From NCBI RefSeq assembly GCF_900109365.1, contig NZ_FNZR01000003.1, positions 124,001 to 188,000 of the forward strand: a DNA stretch of 64,000 bases. Reading direction: 5' to 3'. The position numbers and the translations under genes are program-made. Of the stretch, positions 1-9,692 are shown one piece after another. The notes beneath the pieces were generated by a model that saw nothing but the letters and a program-made list of their open reading frames with translations, was not told the DNA's origin and searched no databases. The stretch's first letter is position 1; each line of letters starts with the position of its first letter. This stretch comes from Parapedobacter koreensis (GTDB lineage Bacteria > Bacteroidota > Bacteroidia > Sphingobacteriales > Sphingobacteriaceae).

Positions 1-210
1 GTCTTCGGCAAGTTTATAATAGGTATGGTCTTGTGGTGTTCGGGCTGAGCCAAACATCGATACGCAAGGGCCTATCTTAGCAAGCTTTTCAAATCCGTCC
101 ACAAACTCTGCCATGATTTTGAAAATTTGCCAAGAGTCCTTCACCTTAATTTCCTGCCAGGTCTTATTTTCAAATGCCCGCATGATTTTATCTTCTCTCG
201 TCCTTGCCAT
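1..210 (-). CDS. LOG family protein (TIGR00730 type), truncated by window edge
   Basis: The reverse strand from an ATG at 210 reads 70 codons into the left edge with no stop. The peptide has the N-terminal pattern of bacterial LOG/'lysine decarboxylase-like' proteins: a KTWQEIKVKDSW stretch, then MAEFVDGFE, and the nucleotide-binding FGSAR motif at residues 53-57. Family members are cytosolic Rossmann-fold nucleotide 5'-monophosphate phosphoribohydrolases. The catalytic PGGxGTxxE motif would lie outside the window, so activity cannot be judged. An in-frame stop lies at 256-258 and no other ATG intervenes, so the start at 210 is well supported. It is divergent from recR. Confidence 0.85.
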   Translation of the reverse strand, partial: MARTREDKIMRAFENKTWQEIKVKDSWQIFKIMAEFVDGFEKLAKIGPCVSMFGSARTPQDHTYYKLAED

Positions 211-323
211 AGGTGTCTTTGTGTTTTTCGCTAAAATACTAATTTTTGACAGGTTCTATTACACTTATCCATTTGGATGCCGGTGCACACGGTTTATGAC
301 TTACGACTTTCGTACTAAAAAAG

Positions 324-331
324 TATCTTTG
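324..331 (+). promoter_or_regulatory. TAnnTTTG -7 box just before recR
   Basis: TATCTTTG matches the Bacteroidota -7 consensus TAnnTTTG and ends only 4 nt before the recR ATG. Transcription normally starts 6-8 nt after this box, which would place the 5' end at or just inside the start codon. No good -33 TTTG is visible about 20 nt upstream, so this may be chance. Confidence 0.35.
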
Positions 332-335
332 TCTC

Positions 336-956
336 ATGAATTTTTCGTCCAAACTGTTGGAACAAGCTGTGGCCGAGTTTGGCCGTCTACCCGGAGTGGG
401 GCAGAAAACGGCCCTGCGCTTGGTGTTGCATCTGCTGAAGCAACCGGAAGCTGATGTTACGCGGTTTACCGCTGCCTTGGACCGCTTGAAACAGGAAATC
501 AGGTATTGCGCAACTTGCCACAATATTTCGGATAATGCGGTTTGCGAAATCTGTGCTTCACACAAGCGGGATAAAGGGCTCATTTGTGTCGTGGAAGACA
601 CGCGTGACGTGATGGCCATCGAAAATACGAATCAATACCATGGTGTATACCATGTGCTCGGGGGATTGATATCCCCAATGGATGGCATCGGCCCGTCAGA
701 CCTCCAAATAGACAGCCTTATCAAGCGCATTGATGCTGGTGCTGGGGAAGTGCAAGAGGTTATACTGGCTTTAAGCGCCACGATGGAAGGGGACACCACA
801 ATCTTTTACCTCTATAAGAAACTTAAGGATTTCGGTGTGCAGATCAGCACGATAGCCAGGGGTATCGCCTTTGGCGGTGAATTGGAGTATGTGGATGAAG
901 TAACCCTTGGGCGTTCCATAGCCACCCGTGTACCCTATGAACGAAGTATTGCGTAA
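336..956 (+). CDS. recR: Recombination mediator protein RecR
   Basis: 206 aa, the usual RecR length. In order: a helix-hairpin-helix ([12 protein letters not shown], residues 18-29), a four-cysteine zinc finger (C58, C61, C70, C73) and a Toprim domain starting near residue 82 with ICVVEDTRD. In the RecFOR pathway RecR rings help load RecA on SSB-coated gapped DNA. The [15 protein letters not shown] start is canonical for Bacteroidota RecR. The SDR gene starts inside its last 20 bases, so the two are translationally coupled. No Shine-Dalgarno is visible. Confidence 0.96.
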   Translation: MNFSSKLLEQAVAEFGRLPGVGQKTALRLVLHLLKQPEADVTRFTAALDRLKQEIRYCATCHNISDNAVCEICASHKRDKGLICVVEDTRDVMAIENTNQYHGVYHVLGGLISPMDGIGPSDLQIDSLIKRIDAGAGEVQEVILALSATMEGDTTIFYLYKKLKDFGVQISTIARGIAFGGELEYVDEVTLGRSIATRVPYERSIA

Positions 957-1758
957 TAAAACCGTCGTCATTACCGGAGCGTCATCTGGTATTGGCTTAG
1001 CCTGTGCGGAAGCATTTGCAAGGCAGGGAGCCCACCTCGTACTGGGTGCCAGGCGTTATGTATCATTGTGTGAAATTGCCCAATCACTGGAAAAGCAGCA
1101 CGGTGTCCGCGTGGTGGCTGTGCAGTGCGATGTAGCTAAGGAGGCGGACTGCAAAGCGTTGGTGCAACAGGCCATGACCACCTTCGGGACCATCGATGTT
1201 CTGATCAATAATGCCGGCATCAGCATGCGGGCGCTATTTGCCGATTTGGATCTTGCTGTGCTCCATCGGCTGATGGATGTCAATTTTTGGGGTACCGTAT
1301 ATTGCACCAAATATGCGTTGGCGGAGCTGATACGTGGCAAGGGTTCCGTGGTGGCAGTTTCATCCATAGCCGGCTATCGTGGGCTTCCTGGCCGTACTGG
1401 CTATTCCGCATCGAAATTTGCCATCCATGGATTCATGGAGTCGCTGCGTGTTGAAAACCTAAAAACCGGATTACATGTGATGCTGGCATGTCCGGGTTTT
1501 ACTGCTTCCAGTATCCGGCAAACGGCGTTGGATGCGGCGGGCGATGCGCATGGTGAAACCAGCATGGATGAAGGTAAGATGATGACGGCTAATGAAGTTG
1601 CGGAGCGGATTGTGCGGGGGGTGATCCATCGCAAGCGCACACTGGTGATGACCCGGCAGGGAAAACTGGCTGTGATGATGAACAAACTGCTCCCTGCTTG
1701 GGTGGACAAGCAGGTGTATAAGCTGTTTGCTAAGGAAAAGAATCCTTTGGTAAAATAA
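937..1758 (+). CDS. SDR family NAD(P)-dependent oxidoreductase
   Basis: 273 aa from the ATG at 937 (a GTG at 928 adds three residues). It shows the classical short-chain dehydrogenase features: TGASSGIG dinucleotide-binding motif near the N-terminus, NNAG, a catalytic serine in [11 protein letters not shown] and the YSASK active-site Tyr/Lys pair. The C-terminal half has the PGFTASSIR and [13 protein letters not shown] segments of the DltE/YqjQ-like ketoreductase group. Substrate is not predictable. It overlaps the 3' end of recR by 20 bp and is probably cotranscribed with it, although no shared function is evident. It converges with the MFS gene that follows. Confidence 0.9.
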   Translation: MNEVLRNKTVVITGASSGIGLACAEAFARQGAHLVLGARRYVSLCEIAQSLEKQHGVRVVAVQCDVAKEADCKALVQQAMTTFGTIDVLINNAGISMRALFADLDLAVLHRLMDVNFWGTVYCTKYALAELIRGKGSVVAVSSIAGYRGLPGRTGYSASKFAIHGFMESLRVENLKTGLHVMLACPGFTASSIRQTALDAAGDAHGETSMDEGKMMTANEVAERIVRGVIHRKRTLVMTRQGKLAVMMNKLLPAWVDKQVYKLFAKEKNPLVK

Positions 1759-1795
1759 AGCACAGAACACGGATAGAGCACCTCAAAATCAATCT

Positions 1796-2998
1796 TCACA
1801 TTTTCCTTACGACCACATACAGTCCGATGGATACGCCAACGAGCACTACCGACGTGCTCCACCATAGCAGGCCGAAACCATAACTGTCGGCAATACGGGT
1901 ACCCAGAAAAGGCGAAAATACATGGGCGGTGGAAAAGGCCAGTGCATTGAGCCCCATGTAAGCTCCTTGGGTTTGTCTTGATGCCCGCTGTACCGCTACG
2001 GAAGCCATAAAGGGCATCGCTAGTATTTCAGAGATACTCATCAAGAAAATGGAGGCATAGAGTACCCAATACCCCGTGGGCATGGGTAGCATGGCAAACG
2101 ATACCGCGCAGAGGGCCGTGCCCCAAAAGATGCTCGTTGCATAGGAAAGCCGCCGTTCGGCGATATGCACCAGCAGCATTTCGAATACCACGACCACAAA
2201 TCCGCTGAATCCTAATAGGATGCCCACGTGTTTCTCATCAAGGGCATGTGTCTTTTGATAGAAAAGGGGTAAGGTACTCAGTAATTGGAAAAAGCAGATG
2301 GCATAGATGCAACAAAGCAGGCTGAATAGCAGGAATGCCCGGTCACGGTAAGGCGATTGTGGACGTGTGGAGGCCGTGGTTTTTATGTCGGTCGATTTGT
2401 GCCGTACTGTACCTTTGCGTTTGGCGAAAAAAACAATGAATATAAGTGCGGCAATGAATGCACCCAGTGCATTGCCATAGAAAATCCAGTGGTATGAAAT
2501 GGAGGCCAAGAAACCACCCATTGCCGGGCCAATGGAAAAGCCAAGGTTGATGGCCATGCGGTTGAGGGAAAAAGCCCGCGTGATGTTTTCAGGTCGTGCA
2601 TAGCGGGCTACCGATACGGAATTGGCAGGCCGGAACGATTCCGTCACCACGCTGAGCAGGTAGATGACGATAGCCAGGGTTTCTACGGACGTAAATAAAG
2701 GCGTCACGAGGAAAAGAGGGACCGAAACCAGCAAGCTCAGTGTCTGTACCCAAAAGTTACCAAAACGGTCGGTCAGCCAACCACCCAGCCACGAGCCGGT
2801 GACTGCACCAAGGCCGAAACAAGCCAGTACGACCCCGACCTCCCGAATGGTGAAGTTGAGCGCCTGTGTCATGTAAATGCCCAAAAAAGGCAACACCATG
2901 GCACCTGTACGGTTGACGAGCATCACCAGCGCAAGCATCCACGCCGGGCGTGATAGACCCCGGTATGCATCGATATATAAGCGTATAAATGCTTTCAT
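1796..2998 (-). CDS. MFS transporter, DHA1/MdtH-like
   Basis: 400 aa with about 12 hydrophobic segments. Motif A-like GGWLTDRFG lies between TM2 and TM3, and FSIGPAMGGFLA resembles the drug-porter motif C in TM5. These place it in the drug:H+ antiporter-1 branch near MdtH/YfcJ-type proteins; the substrate is unknown. It starts 32 bp after the stop of the metallophosphatase gene on the same strand and may be read through from it. The start ATG at 2998 has no in-frame competitor. Confidence 0.85.
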   Translation of the reverse strand: MKAFIRLYIDAYRGLSRPAWMLALVMLVNRTGAMVLPFLGIYMTQALNFTIREVGVVLACFGLGAVTGSWLGGWLTDRFGNFWVQTLSLLVSVPLFLVTPLFTSVETLAIVIYLLSVVTESFRPANSVSVARYARPENITRAFSLNRMAINLGFSIGPAMGGFLASISYHWIFYGNALGAFIAALIFIVFFAKRKGTVRHKSTDIKTTASTRPQSPYRDRAFLLFSLLCCIYAICFFQLLSTLPLFYQKTHALDEKHVGILLGFSGFVVVVFEMLLVHIAERRLSYATSIFWGTALCAVSFAMLPMPTGYWVLYASIFLMSISEILAMPFMASVAVQRASRQTQGAYMGLNALAFSTAHVFSPFLGTRIADSYGFGLLWWSTSVVLVGVSIGLYVVVRKM

Positions 2999-3030
2999 GG
3001 TGCCGTTTGGCCAGCGTCATCTGTATCCCA

Positions 3031-3990
3031 TTACCCATTCAAAGCTGGCAAACGTTCCGAAATTTCATATCGGCCCGCTGTTACCAGCTTCTTTTTCCCT
3101 GATTGCCGCTCAAACTGGTAATCCAGCCGTCCGAGGTTGATGCCGGCAAACCCTACTTGGTTTACCGTGGTGATTTCGCCGTCGAGATTCCGGATGTGCT
3201 CAGGCTGGGGCATAAAGGTATGCGTATGCCCACCGATGATAAGGTCTATGCCACGGGTATTGGCAGCCAATACTTGGTCGGATACCTGGCCGTCGCTATA
3301 GCGGTAACCCAGATGGGACAGGCAGACGACAAGGCTGCATTTGTAATCATGCTTAAGCCGGTTGGCGAACGCATTGGCCGTATCAATGGGAGGGAGGTAA
3401 TGTACATCCCGGTAGTGATTCGGATCGACCAGCCCGTCCAATTGGATGCCCAGCCCGAAGACGCCGATTCGGAGCCCTTGTTTCTTGAAGATGATGTAGT
3501 CGCGGGTTTTGCCCTTGAGGATGGTATTGCTGAAGTCGTAGTTGGCCGTGAGAAATGGGAATCGGGCATATGGGAGCATTTTTGCTAACCCCTCCAGCCC
3601 GTTGTCAAACTCATGATTGCCAAAGGTACTGGCATCATAGCCCATCTTGCTCATGAGTTCCAGCTCGACTTTGCCACCGAACAGGTTGAAATAGGGGGTG
3701 CCTTGCACCGTATCCCCGGCATCGAGCAGCAGCACGTTGGGCTGTTCACTGCGGATACGTTCAACTAGCGTTGCCCGGCGGGCCACGCCACCCAAGCCCT
3801 GGTTGCGTGAGCCATCCATCGGGAAAGGCTCGATGCGGCTGTGCACATCGTTGGTGTGAAGGATGGTGAGCGACACGTGTTCGTCATTGGCCATGGCCGC
3901 TAACGGCATGCTGCCAAGGCTTGAAAGAGCAGCAAGCGAACCCGCCTGTTTTAGGAAATTGCGCCTGTTAATTGCGTGTAATTCTTCCAT
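3031..3990 (-). CDS. 5'-nucleotidase/metallophosphatase catalytic half, Tat-type signal
   Basis: About 319 aa from the ATG at 3990; an upstream ATG at 4038 would overlap the previous gene more deeply and displace the signal peptide. The N-terminus carries NRRNFLKQAG followed by a hydrophobic stretch, a plausible Tat signal. Calcineurin-like metal-site motifs follow: HTNDVHSR, DAGDTVQG, FGNHEFDNG and GGHTHTF. This is the N-terminal phosphoesterase domain of UshA-like 5'-nucleotidases without the C-terminal substrate domain, which is a separate gene just upstream. Expected role: periplasmic hydrolysis of nucleotides or UDP-sugars. The start overlaps the upstream stop by 23 bp, so coupling is likely. 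Confidence 0.88.
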   Translation of the reverse strand: MEELHAINRRNFLKQAGSLAALSSLGSMPLAAMANDEHVSLTILHTNDVHSRIEPFPMDGSRNQGLGGVARRATLVERIRSEQPNVLLLDAGDTVQGTPYFNLFGGKVELELMSKMGYDASTFGNHEFDNGLEGLAKMLPYARFPFLTANYDFSNTILKGKTRDYIIFKKQGLRIGVFGLGIQLDGLVDPNHYRDVHYLPPIDTANAFANRLKHDYKCSLVVCLSHLGYRYSDGQVSDQVLAANTRGIDLIIGGHTHTFMPQPEHIRNLDGEITTVNQVGFAGINLGRLDYQFERQSGKKKLVTAGRYEISERLPALNG

Positions 3991-4720
3991 CGAGTTGTGT
4001 ATTGATGTGTTTACCTTCCCTGGTTTGTTGGCTGACATAGTCTATCAAGGTCTCGCGGACCTTCTTGCCAAGGTTGATGCGATTCACAGGATTTTCCAAT
4101 CCGCGGGAGTTGTCACCACCGTTGGCCAGGTAGTCATAGGTGAGCAGCTTGTAGGTGCGGGAAGTGTCAATCGGTTTCCCGGCAATTTGGACATCCACGG
4201 GCTGGTTGTCTTTAATCTTCATCCGTATTCCGGAGATGGGCTGCCCGCCGGTACTGGCAATGAATTGAGCCAGTTGCTGTACGTTTTGCCCGGATAGTTC
4301 TAATAATACCAACTCATTTTCAAAGGGCATAAGCTCGAAAAGGTGGCCAATCGTGATGTCTCCACGTTGCAGTTCGATGCGTAGGCCCCCTTTGGTACCG
4401 AAAGAAAATTCCGCATCGGGATATGACTTACGGCCTTCGGCCAGGAGTGCATCAGCAAAAAAGTTGCCCAGTAGTGTTTCCGGTGCATTGTCCCCTTTCG
4501 TCAGGTTTACATCCAAATGGCCGATGACCCGATCCATTTCGGCCTCCAATTGCTGCTTATAAGGCAAGTAATAGCGGATGTAGGCCGAATCAGCGGACAC
4601 GCTGTCACCTACCTGGTACTGGATGTATTGCTGTTTGACGGGGGCCAGGTACTTGGAGCAAGCGATGATACTCCATGCCATGCAAACAAGAGGGAAGCCC
4701 AATTTTATAAGTCGCGCCAT
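3968..4720 (-). CDS. 5'-nucleotidase C-terminal domain lipoprotein
   Basis: 250 aa. The N-terminus is a lipoprotein-type signal with the candidate lipidated cysteine in SIIACSKY. The rest matches the C-terminal substrate-binding domain of 5'-nucleotidases: NLTKGDNAPETLLGNFFADALL, FGTKGGLR and a YKLLTYDYLANGGDN nucleobase-binding segment. No phosphoesterase metal motif is present; the catalytic domain is the next gene downstream, overlapping by 23 bp. Family knowledge: the two halves form one active site in UshA-type enzymes. I infer that the products associate, one anchored to a membrane. Confidence 0.88.
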   Translation of the reverse strand: MARLIKLGFPLVCMAWSIIACSKYLAPVKQQYIQYQVGDSVSADSAYIRYYLPYKQQLEAEMDRVIGHLDVNLTKGDNAPETLLGNFFADALLAEGRKSYPDAEFSFGTKGGLRIELQRGDITIGHLFELMPFENELVLLELSGQNVQQLAQFIASTGGQPISGIRMKIKDNQPVDVQIAGKPIDTSRTYKLLTYDYLANGGDNSRGLENPVNRINLGKKVRETLIDYVSQQTREGKHINTQLDGRITRN

Positions 4721-4799
4721 CCGTATGGTGTATTTAGCCGGTAAAGGTAGTCAAGAAGTATTGAAAACGGAAAAAGATACGATTAACCTAAAGTGAAGT

Positions 4800-7169
4800 C
4801 TATTCGTCAAGTGTTGCTTCCATATGGATGATGTTGTGCTGTTCAGCCACTTTCAGCAAGAATATCAGCAATTTTTCGAGCACAATTGGTTTGTTCAGGA
4901 TGTCATAGGTCTTTATTTTTGACAATTTCACCCGTATATCGCCCATAATATCTGCCGTAGAAATGACGATATGCGTAGCGGGATACTGTTTGCGGACAAA
5001 CTCAGAAAGTGCATGCCCATCCATGCCTGGCATATGGAGGTCGATGAACGCAATATGATACGTGTTGTTTTTCAGTAGCGACAGGGCCTCTATACCATCG
5101 TATGCGCAATCTGGGACGATACCGAAGTATACCAATTGCTTCTGGGCAACCATGGCGTTGATGGGGTTGTCCTCTACAAGCAATACCCGTAGATCGCCCA
5201 GTTTATTTGCATAGGTCGCCACGGATGATCGTACATCGGATTGGTCAACCAACAGGTCGTCCTGGGGCAGCTCAAAGGTAATGTCGAAGGAAAATGTTGT
5301 GCCTTTCCCTATCGAGCTTTCCATTGTGATGCGGCTATTATGGAGCTCGACGAGCTTTTTCGTAATGGCCAGCCCCAATCCCGTACCTGAATGTCTTCGG
5401 GATGCAGGCTGCTGCACCTGTTTGAAACTGTCGAAGACGGTTTCATGGTATTCTTTTGGTATGCCGATGCCGGTATCCTTTATGGTGAAGCGGATAGCGA
5501 CCTGTTGTTCGTCACAAGATAGTGCCTGGAGGGTGATGGTCACTTCACCGGTATCCGTGTACTTGAGCGCATTGCTTATCAGGTTGTTCAGTATCTGGTT
5601 TAGCCGGACGGCATCCGCAATGATTTTTTCGGGAATCTGGGGGTCTATAAAGCTAATGAGATCGATGCCCTTTGATTCAGCCAATGAGTTGAATTGGTTG
5701 GTAATGCCTTGCAGCAACTCATTAAGGTTCACTTCATTCTGTACCAGTTCGACGTTGTCGCTATCTATTTTTGTAAGATCCAGGATATCATTGATGAGCT
5801 GCAAGAGGTGGTCAGCAGAAAAAATCAGGTTGTCTACATAGATTTGGTGATCCTGAAAACGATTCATTTTCAAAAGGTTGCTTATGCCTATGATGCCATT
5901 CAATGGTGTTCGGATTTCATGGCTCATGACGGATAAGAAATCGGTCTTTGCCCGAGCCGCCTCTTCGGCTTTGTTTTTGGCTTCCAGGAGTTCTTGGGTG
6001 GCTTTCATCTGCTCGGTGATATCCATGGTCGCCCCCCGCAATTTTACAACTTTGTTATTTTCCACTACGGGGGATCCGATGCTTCTTAACCATTTCCTGT
6101 CACGGATGCGGAAGATAAAGTCATGCGGCTCCTGCCTCTCCAACGAACGGCGAATGTGCTGGTCAAAGATGTAATCGTAGCCCGGATCACATAACGTCAG
6201 GATATCCTGGTAGTTGATGACCTCCGTGTCGTTATCAGCGACTTCAAAGATCAATTTAGTCTGTTTGGTCCAGAACATTTCCCCTGTCAGCACGTCAAAT
6301 TCCCAACCACCGGTGTTGCTCAGCTTTTGGCTTGATTCCAATATCTGGTTTGTCCGCTCAAGCAGCGCCTTGGTCTGCTTAAGGGCCTGTTCCTGTTTAA
6401 TACGATTGGTAATGTCCTGGATGGTGAGTGCCAGACGTTGGCATTCCGGATTTGGATCATTGCTGACTACGGTTATTTTGGCTTTGTACCATTTATCAAT
6501 AGCGGGATCAATGTGCTTATATTCGATTTCCTGTGTTTCGCCTGTACGAATCGCGTCATTGATAGGGGAGGAAAACAACATTTCCGCTGATTTAAACACT
6601 TCGGCTACGGTCTTGCCAATAAGCAGTTCTTTCGGTAGAAATAACGGGGTTTCATCCTTAGCCCATACATTTCTAAATCGCTTGTGACCATCGATTTCCA
6701 AGACAATGTCCTCAATGGAAGCAATCAACGAAGCAAGGTAGGTGTTCAGTTCCCTTTGCCTGTTTTCGGTCTCCACTAGCTTTTCATGGGCTAAGTGCTC
6801 TTCCGTAACGTCCTGAACATAACCGACGAGGTAAGTACCTGCACCCTGATCATCCCGTATCAGCCGTAGCTCCATGCTGCAAAAACGAACCCCATGGTGG
6901 GCATGCTTTATCCGATACCTAAACGCAACAGCCGGTTTTTGTTCCGTTACTGCCGCAATGGCAGCGTTTACTGCCGGTATGTCTTCTGCAAATAGTGCGC
7001 TATGCCAACCTTTGCCAAACGATGCTTTTGCCCCGATGCCGGCAATATCTTCCCATGTTTTGCTAATGAAATAAGCGTTGCCTGCCAAATCTAGCTTAAA
7101 GATGCCGAACGGGGCAAGGTGCAGTATTTCTTGGGTGTATTGCTCGTCTTTTTGGTCAAAATTTTCCAT
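4800..7169 (-). CDS. PAS-domain hybrid sensor histidine kinase/response regulator
   Basis: 789 aa from the ATG at 7169. A longer reading from 7235 adds an unlikely hydrophobic leader and would begin upstream of a near-consensus -7 box (TACCTTTA on the minus strand, 7209-7216). Approximate domains: PAS/PAC 13-123, PAS 143-253, PAS 283-388, HisKA with the phospho-acceptor His in [13 protein letters not shown] (His 417), HATPase 513-633 ([23 protein letters not shown]) and a receiver 661-778 with the phospho-Asp in [12 protein letters not shown] (Asp 710). There is no transmembrane segment, so it is a cytoplasmic hybrid kinase sensing an internal or diffusible signal. No Hpt or DNA-binding output is encoded beside it. 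Confidence 0.9.
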   Translation of the reverse strand: MENFDQKDEQYTQEILHLAPFGIFKLDLAGNAYFISKTWEDIAGIGAKASFGKGWHSALFAEDIPAVNAAIAAVTEQKPAVAFRYRIKHAHHGVRFCSMELRLIRDDQGAGTYLVGYVQDVTEEHLAHEKLVETENRQRELNTYLASLIASIEDIVLEIDGHKRFRNVWAKDETPLFLPKELLIGKTVAEVFKSAEMLFSSPINDAIRTGETQEIEYKHIDPAIDKWYKAKITVVSNDPNPECQRLALTIQDITNRIKQEQALKQTKALLERTNQILESSQKLSNTGGWEFDVLTGEMFWTKQTKLIFEVADNDTEVINYQDILTLCDPGYDYIFDQHIRRSLERQEPHDFIFRIRDRKWLRSIGSPVVENNKVVKLRGATMDITEQMKATQELLEAKNKAEEAARAKTDFLSVMSHEIRTPLNGIIGISNLLKMNRFQDHQIYVDNLIFSADHLLQLINDILDLTKIDSDNVELVQNEVNLNELLQGITNQFNSLAESKGIDLISFIDPQIPEKIIADAVRLNQILNNLISNALKYTDTGEVTITLQALSCDEQQVAIRFTIKDTGIGIPKEYHETVFDSFKQVQQPASRRHSGTGLGLAITKKLVELHNSRITMESSIGKGTTFSFDITFELPQDDLLVDQSDVRSSVATYANKLGDLRVLLVEDNPINAMVAQKQLVYFGIVPDCAYDGIEALSLLKNNTYHIAFIDLHMPGMDGHALSEFVRKQYPATHIVISTADIMGDIRVKLSKIKTYDILNKPIVLEKLLIFLLKVAEQHNIIHMEATLDE

Positions 7170-7298
7170 AGTATACCATAGCAGATTATCCGGATGTAAG
7201 GCAGGCAATAAAGGTAGCAATAAAGTGAGAAACAAAAAAGTTTTCTGTTTCTTTTTGCCGGGATTTTTATTAGGTTTATGTTTCTTTAGGCCAGCCAG

Positions 7299-8354
7299 TT
7301 ATACATTCATTGGCTTGCCGTCTGCCCGCAACGCTATGGAGCTCCTGGTTTTTGATCGGACTGATGGTTTGGTGTAAGTGGTTTTTTCTCTTTTTCTGCG
7401 TTTGAGTGATGTTGGTAGGCGATATGCCGTCCAATTAATAAGCAGTACGCTCATGAGGATGACCGCCAGTCCGGTAAGCTGGATGACAGAGATACGTTCA
7501 TCCGTGAGGAATAAACTTAATAATACCGCCACGATGGGATTAACGTAGGCATATGTGCTTACTTCGGTAGCTGGGCGCACCTTAAGTAGCCAGATGTAGG
7601 CGCTGTATGCGATAATGGAGCCGAAGATGATGAGGTAGGCGATGGCCCACCACGCTTCGGCAGGGACATCCCGCACACGGAAATCCTGCGCTTCGCCACG
7701 TGCAAAAGCCGTTAATGTGAATGCAATGCCAGCAATCAGGACCTGCCAGGCCGTACCTGCCGTGCCAGCGCCACGCGTTGGGTTGCTCGGTTTTCCTGCG
7801 TACTTGCTATATAAGGAGCCCATAGTCCAAGCAATGGCGCCTGCCAGCAACAGCAGCATGCCGTTGGTATTGGCTTTTTGTGCAGAAAGGTCTGCCGACA
7901 TCGCTACCTGCTCGCCAAACAGCATCACTACACCAAAGAAGCCCAAGAAAAGGCCAGCGATGGTTGGCAGGTTAGTAAAGTTTTCTTTCCACCTCGGTTT
8001 ATCCAATAGCACAAACCAGATAGCCGCAGACGCAGCCATAATGGCTACCAAGCCGCTGGCGAGGAACTGCTCTACCCAGATAATGATGCCCGTGTCCACA
8101 TACAGCAACAGTAATCCCGTCACGCTTGCATTGCGGATGACGGCTTTGTCAAAAATTGGATATTTCATATAAGCGCTCCAAGCAAGCATCAGCAGCCCGG
8201 CGACGGTAAAACGGATAGCCCCCAGCATAAAGGGGCCAAAACCCGCCAGCGCTTTGTGTATGAAGAAATACGTGGAACCCCATACGATGTATACGATGGC
8301 AAACGCCAACGCGACCATCAGTTTGAATTGTTTTTGATTGATGCTTGTTGTCAT
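7299..8354 (-). CDS. EamA/DMT-family transporter
   Basis: 351 aa from the ATG at 8354 (MTTSINQKQF); the open frame continues upstream, but that part overlaps the regulator gene and does not look like protein. About ten hydrophobic helices form two EamA repeats, with the characteristic AIVYIVWGSTYFFIHKAL and AYVNPIVAVLLSLFL. Members export metabolites or amino acids (RhtA/YdcZ-like); the substrate is unknown. It lies 14 bp downstream of an Lrp/AsnC regulator on the same strand. That pairing is common for amino-acid exporters, so amino-acid efflux is the best guess. The C-terminal tail is basic. Confidence 0.88.
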   Translation of the reverse strand: MTTSINQKQFKLMVALAFAIVYIVWGSTYFFIHKALAGFGPFMLGAIRFTVAGLLMLAWSAYMKYPIFDKAVIRNASVTGLLLLYVDTGIIIWVEQFLASGLVAIMAASAAIWFVLLDKPRWKENFTNLPTIAGLFLGFFGVVMLFGEQVAMSADLSAQKANTNGMLLLLAGAIAWTMGSLYSKYAGKPSNPTRGAGTAGTAWQVLIAGIAFTLTAFARGEAQDFRVRDVPAEAWWAIAYLIIFGSIIAYSAYIWLLKVRPATEVSTYAYVNPIVAVLLSLFLTDERISVIQLTGLAVILMSVLLINWTAYRLPTSLKRRKREKTTYTKPSVRSKTRSSIALRADGKPMNV

Positions 8355-8368
8355 GCGTATGTATGCTG

Positions 8369-8845
8369 TCAGTTTTCTGGGATAAGTACCTGTTGCTGTT
8401 CTTTTACCGTCTCCAGTACGATGGTTGTCCGGGTAGAAATGATATTTGGAATTTTGGCGAATGAACTGCGCATTAATTCCACCAATGACGTGGCGTCTGC
8501 CGTGCGTACCTTCACCAGGTAGCAATCGTCGCCTGCGATATCATGTACTTCCTGTACTTCCGGAATAGCAGCTAATGCCTGTCCGGTAGTCGCGCAGCCA
8601 ATGCCATCGGCCGCTTTGATGAAAATGAATGACAGGAGCTTCTGGTTTACCGCTGCTGGATTAATCCGGGCATTGTATTGCAGGATCACCTGTCTTTGCT
8701 CCAATTTTTTTACCCGTTCTAAAATAGCGGAAGGGGCCATGCCCAACTCACGTGCGATATCCGCATTGTTAATGCGGGCATTCTCCTGCATTAACCGTAG
8801 AATAGATAAGTCAATTTGGTCTAATGTATAGGTGATTTCGTTCAT
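8369..8845 (-). CDS. Lrp/AsnC family transcriptional regulator
   Basis: 158 aa with an N-terminal winged helix (LDQIDLSILRLMQENARINNADIARELGMAPSA, split here only in description) and a C-terminal RAM/AsnC effector domain whose turn reads DIAGDDCYLVKVR. Family members sense amino acids and regulate their own gene and a neighbouring porter. The EamA gene follows after 14 bp, so joint transcription is likely. A TAnnTTTG box on the minus strand (TATATTTG, 8893-8900) sits about 48 bp before the ATG. The region between start and promoter is full of near-palindromic ATAT runs that could bind the protein. Confidence 0.93.
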   Translation of the reverse strand: MNEITYTLDQIDLSILRLMQENARINNADIARELGMAPSAILERVKKLEQRQVILQYNARINPAAVNQKLLSFIFIKAADGIGCATTGQALAAIPEVQEVHDIAGDDCYLVKVRTADATSLVELMRSSFAKIPNIISTRTTIVLETVKEQQQVLIPEN

Positions 8846-8982
8846 TATTCGTATTATATGATATGATTAGAAATATTATTCAAATTATATGCCAAATATA
8901 TGAATGATGTTCTGTTAGGTTGTTTTTTTGCCGATTGTGGTGAAAAATACGGCAAATGGGAATTAAAAAAAGAAATAATTTC

Positions 8983-9013
8983 TTGCATATATTAACAGTG
9001 TTAATTAATTTTG
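8983..9013 (+). promoter_or_regulatory. tetR-efflux operon promoter (TTG-N20-TAnnTTTG)
   Basis: TTG at 8983-8985 is followed after 20 nt by TAATTTTG at 9006-9013, matching the Bacteroidota sigma-A promoter layout. The predicted start is near 9020, a dozen bases before the tetR ATG. The whole spacer is occupied by the palindrome at 8991-9005, an ideal place for repressor binding to block polymerase. Confidence 0.7.
8991..9005. promoter_or_regulatory. Candidate TetR operator O1, perfect palindrome
   Basis: ATTAACAGTGTTAAT is a perfect 15-bp palindrome centred on one G, lying exactly between the -33 and -7 elements of the tetR promoter. A 13-of-14 match recurs just before the TolC-like gene (9693-9706). 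Two sites flanking the regulator gene, both with the AACAGTGTT core, point to autoregulation by the adjacent TetR protein. Confidence 0.7.
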
Positions 9014-9031
9014 AACCGTTAATATTTTACT

Positions 9032-9676
9032 ATGGGAATCAAAGAACGAAAAGAACGCCACAAAGAAGATTTGAAAGCGAAAATATTGGAGGCGGCTAAA
9101 AAACTATTTGTAAAAGAAGGGTATGAGGCCACGTCCATCCGGAAAATCGCGGCAGAGATAGAGTTCAGCCCTACCACAATCTATTTGTATTATAAGGATA
9201 AGACCGATATTGCATATGCGCTGCATCAGGAAGGGTTTAGTCTGCTACGCGAGCGGTTGTCGGCGCTGATCTATGTTGAACAGCCATTTGAGCGGTTGAA
9301 AGCCATGGGCAGGGCTTATATTCAATTTGCTTTGGATCACCCTGATTTTTATGAGCTTATGTTTATCATGAAAGAACCGATGGAATATTTGCAGGCTCAT
9401 CACCCGGAAGAGGATTGGCCAGAAGGTGAGCGCGTGTTCGACGGTTTGATACAGACGGTGGAAGCTTGCCAAAAAGCTGGCTATTTTGTCGATATGAATA
9501 CGGCTGAAGTAGCTATGTTGTCGTGGAGTGTCGTGCATGGATTGTGCTCATTGCATATTACGAGCCATTTTAAGCATATCGCCGAAAAGTGTAGCAGCTA
9601 TGCCCTCCCGGAACACGAGGCGTTGCTGGAAAGCATCTTCCAAACTTATATCCGATTGCTGGACGGACTGAAATAA
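9032..9676 (+). CDS. TetR/AcrR family regulator of the efflux operon
   Basis: 214 aa. The N-terminal HTH reads KILEAAKKLFVKEGYEATSIRK...FSPTTIYLYYKDK, typical TetR. The ligand domain (residues about 80-210) is of the AcrR/YerO type with FYELMFIMKEPMEY. It is the first gene before a three-gene RND efflux set on the same strand, 31 bp ahead of the TolC-like gene. The perfect palindrome in its own promoter suggests autorepression. Inducer unknown, presumably a toxic compound exported by the pump. Confidence 0.93.
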   Translation: MGIKERKERHKEDLKAKILEAAKKLFVKEGYEATSIRKIAAEIEFSPTTIYLYYKDKTDIAYALHQEGFSLLRERLSALIYVEQPFERLKAMGRAYIQFALDHPDFYELMFIMKEPMEYLQAHHPEEDWPEGERVFDGLIQTVEACQKAGYFVDMNTAEVAMLSWSVVHGLCSLHITSHFKHIAEKCSSYALPEHEALLESIFQTYIRLLDGLK

Positions 9677-9692
9677 ATTTTTTTAATTCATA

